Assembly: GCA_002077065.1 (NCBI GenBank)
Contig: NAJO01000018.1
Span: forward strand, 806,001-870,000
Reading direction: 5' to 3'
Source: Cryoendolithus antarcticus
Lineage: Eukaryota; Ascomycota; Dothideomycetes; Cladosporiales; Cladosporiaceae
DNA length: 64,000 nucleotides
The position numbers and the translations under genes were made by a program. Below the pieces are notes generated by a model. It had not been told where the DNA came from, searched no databases, and saw only the letters and a list, made by a program, of their open reading frames with translations. Positions within the stretch are counted from its first letter, which is position 1, and each line of letters begins with the position of its first letter. Below, piece by piece: positions 20,103 through 32,037 of the stretch.

Positions 20103-21826
20103 CTACTCCACCTTCCCACCGCACCTCCTCGCAGCGCGATCAAGCTTATCAAGCAACACATCCAACCCACCCGGCGCCATCTCAGTCGCAGCAATACCAA
20201 AGTCCACACCCGACCCAGCCAACACCTCAACCGGGCACGGCCCAACAGGCACATCCAAGACAGCAAAAGCATTCACACTCCTAAACTGATTGAAATTCAT
20301 CGCCTGAAACCCGTTTAGATTCAGCTTGCTGAAATCGTTCTCTGGGATCATCGCCAGACCAACCCTCTCATTCCCACCTTGCGAAGGGCGAGACTGCTGA
20401 GTCTGAGGTGAGAAGGGCTGTTGCTGTTGCTGAGGCTGGGATTGCGGGAGCTGCAGCTGCGAGGCGTCGAAGTTGAGGAACTCGGGCTTGATGTCTTCGT
20501 GCTGGGGCGTTGGCTGGACGAGGGGAGCTTGTTGTTGTTGCTCTGGGGCAGGCGTCGGCTGAGGAGCTTGTTGCGGTTGGGACTGCATCTGCGGCATGCC
20601 GAGGACGGAAGGGTCTTTGCTGATGTCGTTGATGAACGGCGTGAATGCTGGGTGGCGGAGGAGAGTCTCGATTAGGCCGCGGTAGCGCTCGTTCTCTTGC
20701 ATGAGTGCTGTGTTCTCGCTGCGGAGGGTTGAGGCTTCTTGGACTTTGACGGCAACTTCACCTTCGAGTTGGCCGATGTACTCTGTGATCTTGTTAGTAT
20801 GTGTGTCTGAGCAATATCATGACGGTGATGCTTACCCTTCCTCCTCGATCGGAAAGCGCGAGCAGAGACCTTATTACGCAGCTGCCTACGCTCCTTGCTC
20901 GACAGCTTCTTACCCTCATCAGAGGCGAGGAGACGCTCATCCTCGTCCATTTCCTCTTCGTCCTTGCGCATGCGCGAGATGTGTGAATGATTGCCATCAG
21001 GCGAGTCACCATCATCGCCAGAAGCACTGCTGTTCTGGCGCATCTGGTTGAGCAGGCGCGAGATGCTCTCCTCGACGTGCGGCTCAGTGACGTGGGCAGG
21101 ACGCTTGCCACTGCTGTTGCTCTGGCTGTTGTTCTGGGTCTGCTGAGATGAGGATCCTTGGCTGGAACCTGCAGCGCTGTTGGCGACTTGACGGAACTGC
21201 TGGTGCTGCGCCTGCAGCTTCTGCTGACGATGCTGCATGGCATGGGTCTGTGCCGCCTTCTCCATGGCAGCTTGCTGAGCCTGCTGGGAGTGCATGCCAG
21301 GCCACAAGCGACCGACACGGCTAGTCTCCTCCTGTCCACCAATGCTGTTGGGATCAACAAATGCATCCGCCTGAGCGTCCGTAGCAGTCGGGGGGAAGAA
21401 CATAGGCGGCATAGGAGCCTGGCCAAAGTCTACGGTCATGTCGGTGTCCAAGTCGAATCCAGTGTTGTACCCACTGAACCCATCAAAGGTCATGTCAATC
21501 CCAGTGTTGTAGCCGCCATCGAACATCTGTGGCTGCATCGGCAGATGCGACATACTGCCAACAGGAATGCCAACCTGCTGCCTATGCTGAGTGTAGTCAT
21601 GGCTCGGCCCACTGAACTGCTGTCGCTCATCGGACTGTCCATACGGGCTCAGTGCATTCCAGTCCTGCATCGCATTGTTGCGTGGCGAGCGAGAGGACGA
21701 AGCAGTCACAGGCGACTGCTGCGTAGTGCTCTGATTGAAGTCGAAGAAGTTGTCCATGTTGAAGTCCTCGGTCTTGACGACGGGTCTGGCAGCGGAGGCC
21801 ATGGGGGCGTGTTGCGTGGCAGACAT
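20103..21826 (-). CDS. bZIP transcription factor
   Basis: The exons on the minus strand are 21826-20836 and 20782-20103, joined over a 53-nt intron (CATACTAAC branch, ATCACAG acceptor), giving 556 residues. The intron falls inside the DNA-binding domain. The basic region is SSKERRQLRNKVSARAFRSR (about 311-330), with the N-x7-R core N..SARAFR. After the splice comes KEYIGQLEGEV, then a leucine zipper with heptad positions through TLRSENTALMQENERYRGLI. The flanks are Q- and S-rich, typical of activation regions. A conserved C-terminal part follows. The basic region matches an uncharacterised fungal bZIP subfamily; it is not a clear AP-1, GCN4 or Atf1 orthologue. Confidence 0.9.
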
Positions 21827-22744
21827 GTGTGGCGAAGGTTTGCGAATGCCTTGGGGTGCCTTACGGGCGGGTTTGACGATGCTTTAGGTGTGTTGTTGAT
21901 GGGTTGCGTGGTTGTCGACCCCTCAGCTGCAGGCCTCGTCTCCGGCTGACGCGGCACCAAGATTCGTGGCTCGAGTCGCTTGAAAGTGCGCAGATTCGTC
22001 CTTCCTCGTGCGGTCAGAACTGATAACGAGTGTCGACGGTGATGATGAGAGTCGTAGAAGAGTTGGTCGTGATGGTGGAGCGATTGTGAGATGGAGATTG
22101 AAAGTGCAAGACTTGGAATGGGCGTTGAGCGACATGCTGAAACGAGTGCACTGCCCCTCGGCCAGTGACAAGCCCGTCGCCGTCACGATAAAGTTGGAAG
22201 GAAGGGCATCGACCAATCACAGCTTTCTCTCGGTGAAGTCTGGCTCCGTTCGCTTCGTATCGCATTTTACCCATCGCTCCTGCCTCCGCATGCTGTTTGC
22301 TCGACAGCATTCGCTCAAACACCACCCATGCTGTCATCTTCGACCTCGAAAGACGATGTTGCGCTCATGACAGCACCCAGCTTCCCGTCCTCTGCCAATT
22401 CATTTGACGCCTTCCAAGCGACAACCCCTGGGCGAAAGCCTTCACTTGCCGTCACACCCTTCCTCCCCCACGCCGCGGACCGACAAGCAGAGTGAAATCT
22501 TGGCTAAACCCCGAATTCTGCTGCCTTCGCCAAAGTTGCCAAATGCTCGGAAGTCGGATTCGCTCGTCCACGTGACCCTCCTTCCTAAGCACACACATGA
22601 TAGGCCAGCCCTGCCAACTTACTAACATACTGGCAACTCACCGCCCTGTCACTAGCGCGTCTTTCACGAACGGCGAAGGTGATTTGTCGTGTGGTGCGGC
22701 TACCTCGGAATGAGACGAAATATTATTGCTATGGAATCATTGAA
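21827..22744. other. Intergenic, 918 bp
   Basis: This holds the long upstream region of the bZIP gene and the 3' flank of the membrane-protein gene on the same strand. Long promoters are common for fungal regulators. No gene, RNA or repeat is identified. Confidence 0.35.
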
Positions 22745-24874
22745 TCAGTATCCCTTCTCCATCTCCGTTCCCGCTGCCCCTAGAGCTGCTACGCCTAGGC
22801 CTCCAACGACGCCAAGACACCACAGCACGCCTGCTGCTTCCCACCCGGTTGGCCCTTCTTCCAGTGGTGCGGCGGCGGTGAAACCTTTGTAATACTCTCC
22901 GCTCGTGTCTTTCCCACCTGCACCGCTCGCAGCACTAACTGCCCTGCCTCTAGACCTTGATCTCGAACCCGGCCGCCCGTTAGCAGGTGAGGTACCGAAC
23001 TTACGCGACGAGGTCCGAGTCTGGCCATCCTGCGTGAGTTTCGAAGCAGTGTATCCGCTCTCGCCATCACTTAACGTGTAAGTGTGCTTTGCCACTCGGC
23101 CGCGGTTACGCATATCGGCTTCCTCGGTAGCGGTGGTAGGCGCCTCCATTGGCCTTGCGAATTGTGTCATGCGGTCTAGCCAGCTTGGTTCTAGTATTGC
23201 ACGGCCGCTGGGCGTGCGGCGGATGGTGGGCTGTGCGGACGGAGTGAGCTGAGGACGATGACTGGTCTCGACGGCTCGACCGGTGAAGTGCTCTGTTTCC
23301 GTGAAGTGGTAGGACCAGTCCTGCAGCCAGGGCATAAGGATACGTCGCAACATGTGCCTGGCCGCAAGCTCATGCGTGATTGCCCAGGAAGCTAGAACGA
23401 CGCCAGAGAGTATCACGTCCCAGCATGTGGAGTTGATGGCTGCCGGTCTGGCTAACGCACCAAACGTGAGGCCGGCGCCTTGACGTAAGTCTTCCAGATC
23501 AGGGGTTGACTTCTGGCTGAAGCGCCAGTTATGGTGGCCTAGCAGCCACCAGCGATTGTGGGAGCTGTAGTCTATGGTGAAGATGACGGAGAATGTGGCG
23601 TAGAGGTGCAGAGCGAGGATTGGGACTGTGAGCCAAAAATAGAGAGTCTTGCGGATCTGCTGGGCGTAGTAAGGCTTGAGGTGGTAGGAGCCGAGGCGGG
23701 CTGGATGAAACCACTGCGAGGCTAGTCAGTGGACTGTTGTGGAAGCATGAGGATATGGAGTCATCTTACCGCTACAGCGAAGCCGAGGAAGTAAGCCGTG
23801 TACTCTGCCAGCTTGTGCACGTAGACCGAGCCTTCCCAACCCACTGCTGCGGGCAACAAGGCCGTGACGCCGATGAAAGCATAGGCTGGTACGAGCAATA
23901 TCGCCGAAGTAGGTGTCCAGCGTTCGAGATTGCTGTCGCGTACAGGCGATACGAGCAGCAAGGCATAGAGCAGACTTTGCGCGCCTGCAAAGCTGAATTG
24001 CGAGGCCAGGAAGATGAAGATGAGCGGAGTACTCCATGGTAGTGCGCGGAGGCGTGCTAGTACATTGTTAGTCTTAGCCAAACCGCGCGTCTTCATCGTG
24101 CTCACCCTGCCACCCAACGTAAGGCGACCATGCTATTGCACCCAAATGCCACTGCTGCACCCACCAGTAGTGAGCTGGGTCGCGCCACATTGTAATCCAC
24201 CCATTTGCTTCTGCCTCCGTGTCGAAAGCTGACTCGACAGGAAGTTTATGATCTAGCCATCGCGAAAATGGCAGGTCTTCCTTCAGCGGGTGGTAGGGTG
24301 ATGCTGGTGTGAACTCATTGACATCTACGTTCGACTGCAGCGGTGCGTACACTCGACCAGGTTTGCTGGTAAAACGTCAGTTGTGGTGGATAATGAGGCT
24401 ACACAGATCAGCTCACCTATCGAGTATTGGCTGCGGCGTCCTATCACCCTTGGCATTCCTCTTGTTGAGATGAACATCTGGCACGCTCGTGAACTTGGCC
24501 CCAAGCTCATGCGCTTTGTCCTGCAGGTCATGCAGCACATCATCGGGGTGTTTCCAAGCTTTCGCGGCGGAAGCCTCGGCATCGTGTACTATTGCCTCGA
24601 ACTCATCGGAATGCGCTGCGTATCTCGCGGTAGTGATCGAGACAAAGCATACGGCGGCCAGGACCAGGAAGAAGATCAAGTTCCGTCTGCGTTCCCGCCC
24701 GCCACGCGCACTGAAATGGAAGCTGATCTCCCGCGAGTGACCGACCAGATGAGCAACAAGACTCCCGACTCCGAGTAGGCTCACTGCGACGAAGCCGATA
24801 CGATAGGCCAGGACAAAGTAGCCGGGCTTAATTTGCGTCTCCATCTGGCTTGTCCAGGGGCGGAAGGATGCCAT
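22745..24874 (-). CDS. Uncharacterised multi-pass membrane protein (four exons)
   Basis: The exons on the minus strand are 24874-24417, 24365-24106, 24056-23770 and 23713-22745, with introns of 51, 49 and 56 nt that all have clean GT-AG ends and CTGAC or CTAAC branches. The product has 657 residues. About nine hydrophobic helices are visible (for example FVLAYRIGFVAVSLLGVGS, NLIFFLVLAAVCFVSI and IFIFLASQFSFAGA). A conserved-looking soluble stretch in exon 2 is rich in W (MWRDPAHYWWVQQWHLG). The C-terminal third is polar, S-, R- and G-rich, with one last hydrophobic stretch. I do not recognise a named family. A transport or sensing role would be a guess. Confidence 0.8.
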
Positions 24875-25519
24875 CTTGGCTTGCGAGACTCAGACAGCGA
24901 GGCTTCAGTAATTCGGTGGATGAGAGGAAGTTGAGAGGGAGGAGATGTTTACAAGGAATGCTACGACCTAGTTACCATCCCTTGCTTGATACCTCACCAA
25001 CGCAGAGCAGTATTAGCAGCCTAAAGCCACCATGAGACTCCCAGGCATGGCGCTAAACCTCCGTACAACGTCTCGTGCATTGTAATGAGCAACTTTCGAT
25101 GGGGCCTCATCGAAGCTCTCGCCCCATGCGAGGTCTTGACGCTGGGGTACCGTAGTCCCGTCGGCCATGTCAATGAGCTGACTACGCGAACAATCGAGAG
25201 AGATGTCTTCAGTGTCGACAATCATCTTACATCAGAGCATATCTTCAAGCACATAATAATGAGATCGGCACAAAGATGCAATGTATGAGACGGGGATGGA
25301 AGACATTAATGTTGAAGTTGCGATATGGTCGCTCGGCAAATCGAGCCTAGCGCGTCTTGGCACACAGTCGCACGTCGACATTCGATTTATCGCACCGCAC
25401 GCCAACGTCAGGCTTTGAGATTCGCAGGTGTACACACAACAACGACTCTTCACCTCCTCAACCCACCGGCAACAGTTCGAGTACCTCATTAGGCTATTCG
25501 TCAGTCCAATACCGCAATC
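24875..25519. promoter_or_regulatory. Divergent promoter region, membrane protein / RPS5
   Basis: These 645 bp lie between two divergent starts. No gene is seen. A pyrimidine-rich tract typical of ribosomal protein mRNA leaders is present only weakly, just before the ATG at 25520. Confidence 0.35.
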
Positions 25520-26350
25520 ATGTCGGCATCAGATGGCGAGGTCGAGGTCGAGGCACCATCGGGATACCAGGTCCTCCCCAAGGACGTCACATCAGAGATC
25601 GGCTCGATAAAGCTCTTTAACAAGTGGAGCTACGAGGATGTCGAGATTAGGGATATCTCCTTGACGTGAGTGATTCTGCTGTGAAGGGGAGCACGAGATG
25701 CGATGGAAAGCTGCTGGGGGAATATGACCTCGCACACATCCAAGGAGGGTGGACGCAGCATCAGGACAGCAGCTGACAGTTTTCTCCACAGCGACTACAT
25801 CCAAATCCGCCAACCCGTCTACATCTCCCACTCCGCCGGCCGATACGCTATCAAGCGATTCCGAAAGGCGCAATGCCCGATCATCGAGCGCCTGACGAAC
25901 TCCCTCATGATGAACGGCCGCAACAACGGAAAGAAGCTCATGGCTGTCCGCATCGTCGCACACGCCTTCGAGATTGTACATCAAAACCGCACTCTGTCAT
26001 CTCATGAGTAGTTCACTAACTCAGCACTGCAGGTCCACATCATGACCGACCAGAACCCCATCCAGATCGCCGTCGACGCCATTGTCAACTGCGGACCACG
26101 CGAGGACTCCACACGTATTGGCAGCGCGGGTACTGTCCGCCGTCAAGCCGTTGATGTCTCGCCCCTACGCCGCGTGAACCAGGCCATCGCCCTCCTCACC
26201 ATTGGCGCCCGCGAGGCCGCTTTCCGCAACATCAAGAGCATTGCCGAGTGCCTGGCAGAAGAGCTCATCAACGCTGCCAAGGGTAGCAGCAACAGCTACG
26301 CCATCAAGAAGAAGGACGAGTTGGAGCGTGTGGCTAAGAGCAACCGGTAG
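25520..26350 (+). CDS. RPS5: 40S ribosomal protein S5 (uS7)
   Basis: The exons are 25520-25665, 25792-25975 and 26033-26350, giving 215 residues. The sequence is a full uS7: the eukaryotic N-terminal extension, then [54 protein letters not shown] and the terminal [14 protein letters not shown]. The first intron is 126 nt and the second 57 nt, longer on average than others here, as is common in ribosomal protein genes. uS7 sits in the head of the small subunit at the E-site and contacts the mRNA exit channel. Confidence 0.97.
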
Positions 26351-26795
26351 ACGGTGTTTGTTCAATGGGCTTGTGTTGGCAGGTCTTAAGTGGGTGGACG
26401 CTGGCGAGGTCGGGCTTGGGAAGGACACCGGTCTGCTTCGCTACGCTGCTGAATTGAGTGATAGTGGCGTGTGGGTACCGCAGCTAGCTCATACAATCAA
26501 TGAAGAACCACAAAGCACATACAAATCACACATGGTCTCGTGGCGGAAAGGGCTGACTTTGGTTCGCATCTCCCAGCTACATGTAATTGCACCAGGGGAT
26601 GGATCGACACGTTCTATTGCAGCAGAGCTGGTCATGAACCCTGATGCTGGGTACAGTAATCTTCATTTGATTGGTCATTTTCATCTACATACTGCTACTG
26701 TCTCCGCGATTAGGGTATCTGTCAAATGCACAATCGCTCAGAACGCTCAAACATCTCGTCATCCGCAACAATGGGCCCCCAGGCGATGGACGAAT
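26351..26795. other. Convergent intergenic spacer, 445 bp
   Basis: These are the 3' flanks of RPS5 and the next minus-strand gene. No gene or repeat is recognised. Confidence 0.35.
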
Positions 26796-28310
26796 TCATC
26801 GACTCCACTCTTCCACACAGCACATCGATGGCTCTAACAAGCTCGCCAAGTTGTACACCGGCGAGGTCAGCCTGTGCTGCTCATCCGATCCGCTCTCTCC
26901 CACACTCTTGCCTTCTTCATGCATGTAGCTGGACGTCGTGGTACCAGCAGGACGTATGGTCGAAGATACTGCCTCGATGGCGGCACTTGCTGGCCTCGAA
27001 ATCGTCTGGCTGAGATCGGGCATCGAGTTCAATACGCTATGCACTCTTTCTGGAACTGCTGGGACGACTCCCATGGTCCCAGGTGTGCCTTTCGACCCCG
27101 ACGTAGTAGCTAACGCCAAGACAAGCAGCGCCAGGCATGCGATGGCCACATTGCGCCAGTCTTGCGCTAGGAGGTAGATGTAATTCCGCAGAAGGATCGT
27201 GAGGGGGATGTCCTTGGGTCGGTAGATGGGAGGTAGGTCTGAGTGCAGGTTGGCAGTCATCGGCTCCGCACCACAAGATAGCGCAGTCTTTTGCAGCTCA
27301 TCCTGTTGCTGATGATCTGCGCCTGCCTTCACGCGCTCGTGCGCCAAAAGCACCTGCTCCTCCACGAGTTCTCGTATCCTGTCCGCCTCGTCCTGCTCCG
27401 TTTCCCTCTCCTCAGCAGCTTCCTCCCTCTTCCTCGCCTCGAGTCTCCGCCTTGTCTCGCCATCGATCCGCGGCACGATCTCAACATCCACACTCTCCAT
27501 CTCCCGCCACGCTGCAGTCCACGCTTCACGTTCCATGAGGCCATTCGCAGCGAAGACCCGAACGGTCCAAGCCTGTCTGCCTGTTTCGGAGTCCTCAATG
27601 GTCTCGCCACAAGTATCGCATGCATCCGCGCCGTCAAAGTCCGACACGCTGGACCCAAGACCGGAGTCACTCGACAGCGAGTCCATTGAGAGCCGAGTGG
27701 GTCGGCGGAAGTGTCCGCAGTTCGTCACACTTCCATTACCAAGGGCAAGCGCCTCCAACAGCCTCTCCACCAGCGTCTCGAAGTCCCCTTCTGGATGCGG
27801 GATCAGCAGGCCGCGCTGCAGCATTGTGGCTGAGATCTTGGACTCGAGGTGTTGCAGCTTCTGCCATGTCTTCGCTGGTAGCAACTTCTGGAGGGAAGCG
27901 TAGGACCAGGGGAGCGAGACTGGGAGGAGGGTAACGTGTAGAAGGACTAGAGGGTAGTCGAGATTGGGTCTTGGCGTTCGTCGGGCGGATCGCGGACTGT
28001 TCGTTGTGCTTCTGGTGGGCGAACCGGTCCTGAGGCGGCGAAGTCGCGGACGGGTGGGCGTGAGTGGCGTGAAGGGTCGGGAGTGGTAGGTAAACTTATT
28101 CGCTGTCGCATGATCGCGTATTGGAGAGTCGCGACTGGGACTAAGTGGTCTCGCATCCTCATCTTCGCTCTCGGTCACGAAACCATCGTCCTTTCTCGAT
28201 GTCGGCACATCCAGTCCGTATGCCCTTCTGACGTCCTCTGGTAGCCCAGCTGGTGGCAACTCGCTCCTTCCTATGTCGACCTGATCATTTGCTCCCGTAT
28301 GCTCCGCCAT
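26796..28310 (-). CDS. Fungal single-span membrane protein of unknown function
   Basis: This is one exon of 504 residues. The N-terminal 120 residues are disordered and rich in S, P, R and T (SPTRSTTNSPRSARRTPRP). A conserved-looking helical block follows (LLHVTLLPVSLPWSYASLQ, then LLIPHPEGDFETLVERLLEA). There is a possible zinc knuckle, CDTCGET with an upstream CGH. A charged coiled-coil (about 290-340, RRRLEARKREEAAEERE) leads to one transmembrane helix near 385-405 (NVAIACLALLVLALATT). Similar fungal proteins have been labelled pathway-specific nitrogen regulator; nothing in this sequence supports that label. Function is not assigned. Confidence 0.75.
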   Translation of the reverse strand: MAEHTGANDQVDIGRSELPPAGLPEDVRRAYGLDVPTSRKDDGFVTESEDEDARPLSPSRDSPIRDHATANKFTYHSRPFTPLTPTRPRLRRLRTGSPTRSTTNSPRSARRTPRPNLDYPLVLLHVTLLPVSLPWSYASLQKLLPAKTWQKLQHLESKISATMLQRGLLIPHPEGDFETLVERLLEALALGNGSVTNCGHFRRPTRLSMDSLSSDSGLGSSVSDFDGADACDTCGETIEDSETGRQAWTVRVFAANGLMEREAWTAAWREMESVDVEIVPRIDGETRRRLEARKREEAAEERETEQDEADRIRELVEEQVLLAHERVKAGADHQQQDELQKTALSCGAEPMTANLHSDLPPIYRPKDIPLTILLRNYIYLLAQDWRNVAIACLALLVLALATTSGSKGTPGTMGVVPAVPERVHSVLNSMPDLSQTISRPASAAIEAVSSTIRPAGTTTSSYMHEEGKSVGESGSDEQHRLTSPVYNLASLLEPSMCCVEEWSR

Positions 28311-28747
28311 TCCGCTTTACTTTCGCAACTCATCATGTCGAGCTTTTGCATGAGGAATGCTCAAGTCGCGTGTTTGTCGGAAAGGTTGGCACAGCAACAC
28401 ATCGCTGTGTTCGAACATCATTGACTCTCACCTGCAGCACGCTTTTTGCCCACATGGACAACGTCCACACGCATCACGCTGTGCTTCGGTATGAGACGAC
28501 TACCAGCGCTGTGTGCTCTCGATGTTTGCCATTAGTTGAAGGTCGATATATTGAGATCGCTTGTAAGTGCCGAAGCAGGCCATGCTTGCTGGTGACGTGG
28601 TTTATCGATGGACTGCACACCGGCTCTGTCACAACTTCTTCCCGTTCTTCCTTTTGTGCTGTTTCTGCTGTTTTTTGTGCAGTTGTACTTGAGGAGAAGA
28701 GACAGCATCTCGTTGCATTGTCAAGTCCTGCAGGATCGCACACCAAG
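28311..28747. promoter_or_regulatory. Divergent promoter region, 437 bp
   Basis: This separates the membrane-protein start from the monooxygenase start. The plus-strand frame is open across it but has no in-frame ATG before 28748 that fits the family, so it is taken as upstream DNA. Confidence 0.35.
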
Positions 28748-30019
28748 ATGTCTGCCTTTCACCCAAAATCCGTAATTATAGTTGGCGGCTCTCTCGCTGG
28801 CTTGATGCACGCTTTGACGTTTCTGTCCTCGAAAGATCCACCATCAGTCAGAATCTTAGAACGGTCACCCACGAACCTACTTCACAACCAAGGCGCTGGT
28901 GTTGTTGCGGGCAATGAAACGCAGGAGTTCTTCGAAAAGGTCGTGAGGCCAGGACGAGAGATCGCCATTACCAGCAAATGTCGACTGTACCTGAATCGCA
29001 AAGGAGAGGTGATGGAAGGCAGTGTGGAGAATCGACAGCAACGTATGACTAGCTGGGATCTGCTGTGAGATCACGATCGGGCGTTGTGTGTGTACTGCTC
29101 TCTGACGTTCACCAGATATCATCTTCTACGATGGCGAGTCGATGGATTGGAGAGCGAGTATGTCACTGGCCTTAAGCCCGACGACAGACCGAAGGCGCAG
29201 TACGAGAACGGCTGTACCATCAAGTCCGTCGAGGAAGCTGGCCAAAAAGTCAAAGTTACCTGGACGAATCAGGACTCTAGCGAGCAAAGTGCGGAAGCGG
29301 ACATGGTCATTGGTGCAGACGGAGGCTCTTCAACGATGCGGCGTCTACTCAACCCAGACTCCACTCGCTCTTACGTAGGCTACGTAGCATGGCGAGGTAC
29401 CTTGCCAGAGACAGAGCTCTCTGCATCCGCCACAAAGGTCTTCAGCGAGCAGTTCGCATTTTACCATCAGACCGGCTGCCAATTACTCGGATACCTGATC
29501 CCCGGTCACAATGGTACTCTGGAGGCTGGCAAACGACTCTTCAACTGGATCTGGTACCGCAACTATCCCGAAGGTAGCGAGGAGCTGGAAGACCTTATGA
29601 CAGGCACGGATGGAACGCGTCATGCTATCACATTACCCATCGGCACCATGAATCCATCGGTATGGGAGAAGCAGAAGAAGCTCGCCCCAGAAGTACTCCC
29701 ACCGCAGTACGCAGAGGTTGTGAACACTACTAAGGAGGCATTCATCCAGTGTGTCACAGACAACATCAGTGATCAGAACAGCTTTCTTGGCGGCAAGGTG
29801 GTCCTTGTCGGTGATGCATTGGCTGGCTTCCGACCGCACACTGCTGCTTCCACTGGACAGGCTGCCTTTGATGCGTTGAGGCTTGGTGAGCTGCTGGGTG
29901 GCGAGATCAGTCGAAAGCAGTATGACGAGGCTATATTGGACTTTGCGAAGAAGACTCAAGCGCATGGCGTGTATCTGGGGCAGCGGTCTCAATTTGGCGA
30001 GCATCCGTTCAATGGGTGA
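28748..30019 (+). CDS. FAD-dependent aromatic monooxygenase (dihydroxypyridine/salicylate hydroxylase type)
   Basis: The exons are 28748-29064 and 29116-30019, giving 406 residues. The Rossmann dinucleotide motif is near the start (VIIVGGSLAGLMHA, with GxxLAG in place of the strict GxGxxG). The DG motif is GADGGSSTMR. The second FAD motif is VVLVGDALAGFRPHTAASTG. The middle region is like the substrate-binding domain of 2,6-dihydroxypyridine 3-monooxygenase (YVAWRGTLPE and FNWIWYRNY). Such flavoproteins hydroxylate an aromatic ring with NAD(P)H and O2. The substrate is unknown, and no catabolic cluster surrounds it. Confidence 0.88.
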
Positions 30020-30073
30020 TGCCTCGCAATTTGAACGTAGAGCCTCTGGAACAACGTTGTACATTGTACATGG

Positions 30074-30998
30074 CTAGATAATCATGCCAGGTTGCGCCGT
30101 CATCCCATCATCATCATTACTCCGCACTCCCGTGATGACACTATCCTTCCTGTCTCCCAAGATCCGTCGCATCATCCGCTTCACCCAAGCCGCTTCAACG
30201 TAGTCCGGCAGCAGAGTTCTAGGCGTCCCCTCAAGATACCATGGCTGCAGGATGATCATCTCACATTCCGAAATTCTCAGCCAACGAAACCTCACTAAAC
30301 CTCCAAGTCTGCCATCCTGTCCTTCCCTCGTGATCGAGTTATCTGAACGGTACGGTCCCAGGTCCTCCTGCGTGACCTCAACATAGATCGTCAGTTTCCG
30401 GAGGCCAGTGAGACGGGACAGCGTGATGTCATGCAGCGGCAGTCTCCACGGCTGTCGGGTGGAAGTGCAGCATAGCACGATGTGCCGGATCTGCTCGCGT
30501 TGCCAGGGTTTGAGGCGTGCGAGGAAGTTCTCTAGGTAGACTCTGTCTGCGAAGATGAAAGTGGTTGTTCGTAGGAGAGTTGAAGCAAGCGTATCATGGA
30601 AGGCTTTGCAAACGAGAGGCAGGCCGAATATGAAAGGGGCCTCGGACTGCATGCATCGGGCGTGTCGACGAGACCATGGAGCCAGGGGAAGCATAGAGTC
30701 AAGTGCCCTTTGCTTCGGGGGATCGAGACAAGTATGAATGCTGGTATGGTAGCCGCGTAGACTGGCGCCTAGCTCTCCGACATGGACGTGTTGCTCATCG
30801 CCTAGGACAAGGTCGAAGATCTGGCAGCGCAGCTCGGCTGGTAGTCGTAACAATGGCACCAATTCGCCTGATTCAAGTATACTGAAGCATAGAGAACATG
30901 AGCATGTGGCTCTCGGTTGCTCGAGTGATGATATGAGCGTATTAAGTGCAACTAAACGGAAGGACTTACACAACTTCTGCGCCGTCGGGATTGGCCAT
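30074..30998 (-). CDS. F-box/DUF7730-like protein
   Basis: The exons on the minus strand are 30998-30970 and 30881-30074, with an 88-nt intron that has a perfect GTAAGT donor, giving 278 residues (MANPDGAEVVILESGELVPL...). The segment LLRLPAELRCQIFDLVLG is the first part of an F-box-like motif as found in DUF7730 proteins of filamentous fungi. Leucine-rich beta-type segments follow (GLRKLTIYVEV, VRFRWLRISECEMIIL). Fungal genomes hold many such proteins with no known target. It overlaps nothing and converges on the monooxygenase with 54 bp between stops. Confidence 0.7.
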
Positions 30999-32037
30999 CG
31001 AGTGTGAATATGATTCGTGTGATGTCGTTAGTCGAACAGAGGTTATATGTGCCACACCATCAATGGCAAGACGATTGAACGGGTATCGAGACGTTACCCT
31101 GCTCGACCACACTGCTTGTGATCTCTCAGTGGCTATATGGTAAATGACGCTAGCGGGCGATGAGCTTGGCAGAGGCTGGCCAGAGAGGGTCTTTCTGGCC
31201 ATGAACATGCGGTCTCACATCGCCATGCATCTAATCAATCGCAAGCCAACGCGAGCACTTGTTCAAAGGAATTACACACATGCAATGCTGCATCAGCATT
31301 GTGCAGCTTCAGCATTCGTGCTGGCTGAAGAGCGATGACAATGGGCGCGGCATCTGATCGCTCCCCGAGGCACCGCTGACTGCTGCTCCAAGTTCCATCG
31401 CACACTAGAGTCCCCCGTGTCAGCTATAGCGGCGACTGCCCGGGGACAGCGCTACCTCCCAAAGATCATTCGATTGCCTGATACCTCCACTGCCAGGCGA
31501 CCGCTGTCGTTCTGTCCATCTACCGGCTTTCCTCATCTGGTGTGCCCAATGCCGAGCTATATTCGCCGAGTACTTCATCTCTTGTACGGCCATGCGGTCC
31601 ACATCGCAGCTTCGAATTCTGCTCTCTCCGCACGATCTCTGGGGGATCATCTGGGGGCGGATCATCTTGTTCTGGGGCCACTCCGGGGCGTGCTCTCGGC
31701 AGACGTGCTCCGACTGGGCAGCCTACCATGCTGAACTCAATGTTGCAGCGAGGCATTACAGCACAATCTGACGCTGCATCAGCACCGCAAATATTCGGGA
31801 CACCTGCTCTGTGAGTGCACCATCCAGTTCACACCAGTCCAAAGCACCGGTATGCTGCTTTCAGTCTGCCTATCCTGCTAATATTGGCAACATTGCCGAG
31901 ATGCATGGCAAGGTAATGTACATGTAAGTCTCAAGTGCGCTGCTATCGTCTGTGTAACGTTCCATTCCTCGCTCTACCTCTTTCATTTGTGCCTAGATCT
32001 CAGATTGTGGGTTTGAAATCCACTGCATTGCGTCAAG
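30999..32037. other. Intergenic, about 1.04 kb, upstream of the sugar transporter locus
   Basis: There is no convincing gene. The part nearest the transporter holds a cluster of GC-rich CreA-like hexamers, listed separately. Short frames on both strands have no recognisable product. Confidence 0.4.
31440..31688 (+). promoter_or_regulatory. Cluster of CreA/Mig1-type (SYGGRG) sites upstream of the sugar transporter
   Basis: CTGGGG or CCGGGG occurs at 31440-31445, 31639-31644, 31651-31656, 31672-31677 and 31683-31688. Four of the five fall within 50 bp, about 350-400 bp before the transporter ATG. SYGGRG is the binding consensus of the carbon catabolite repressor CreA, and paired sites are typical of repressed sugar-transport genes. 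The motif is short, so chance is possible. Confidence 0.35.

Noticed and set aside
26796..28310. Label 'pathway-specific nitrogen regulator' for the membrane protein
   Set aside because: The protein has a transmembrane helix and a coiled-coil but no DNA-binding domain; the label is an old carry-over and is not supported.
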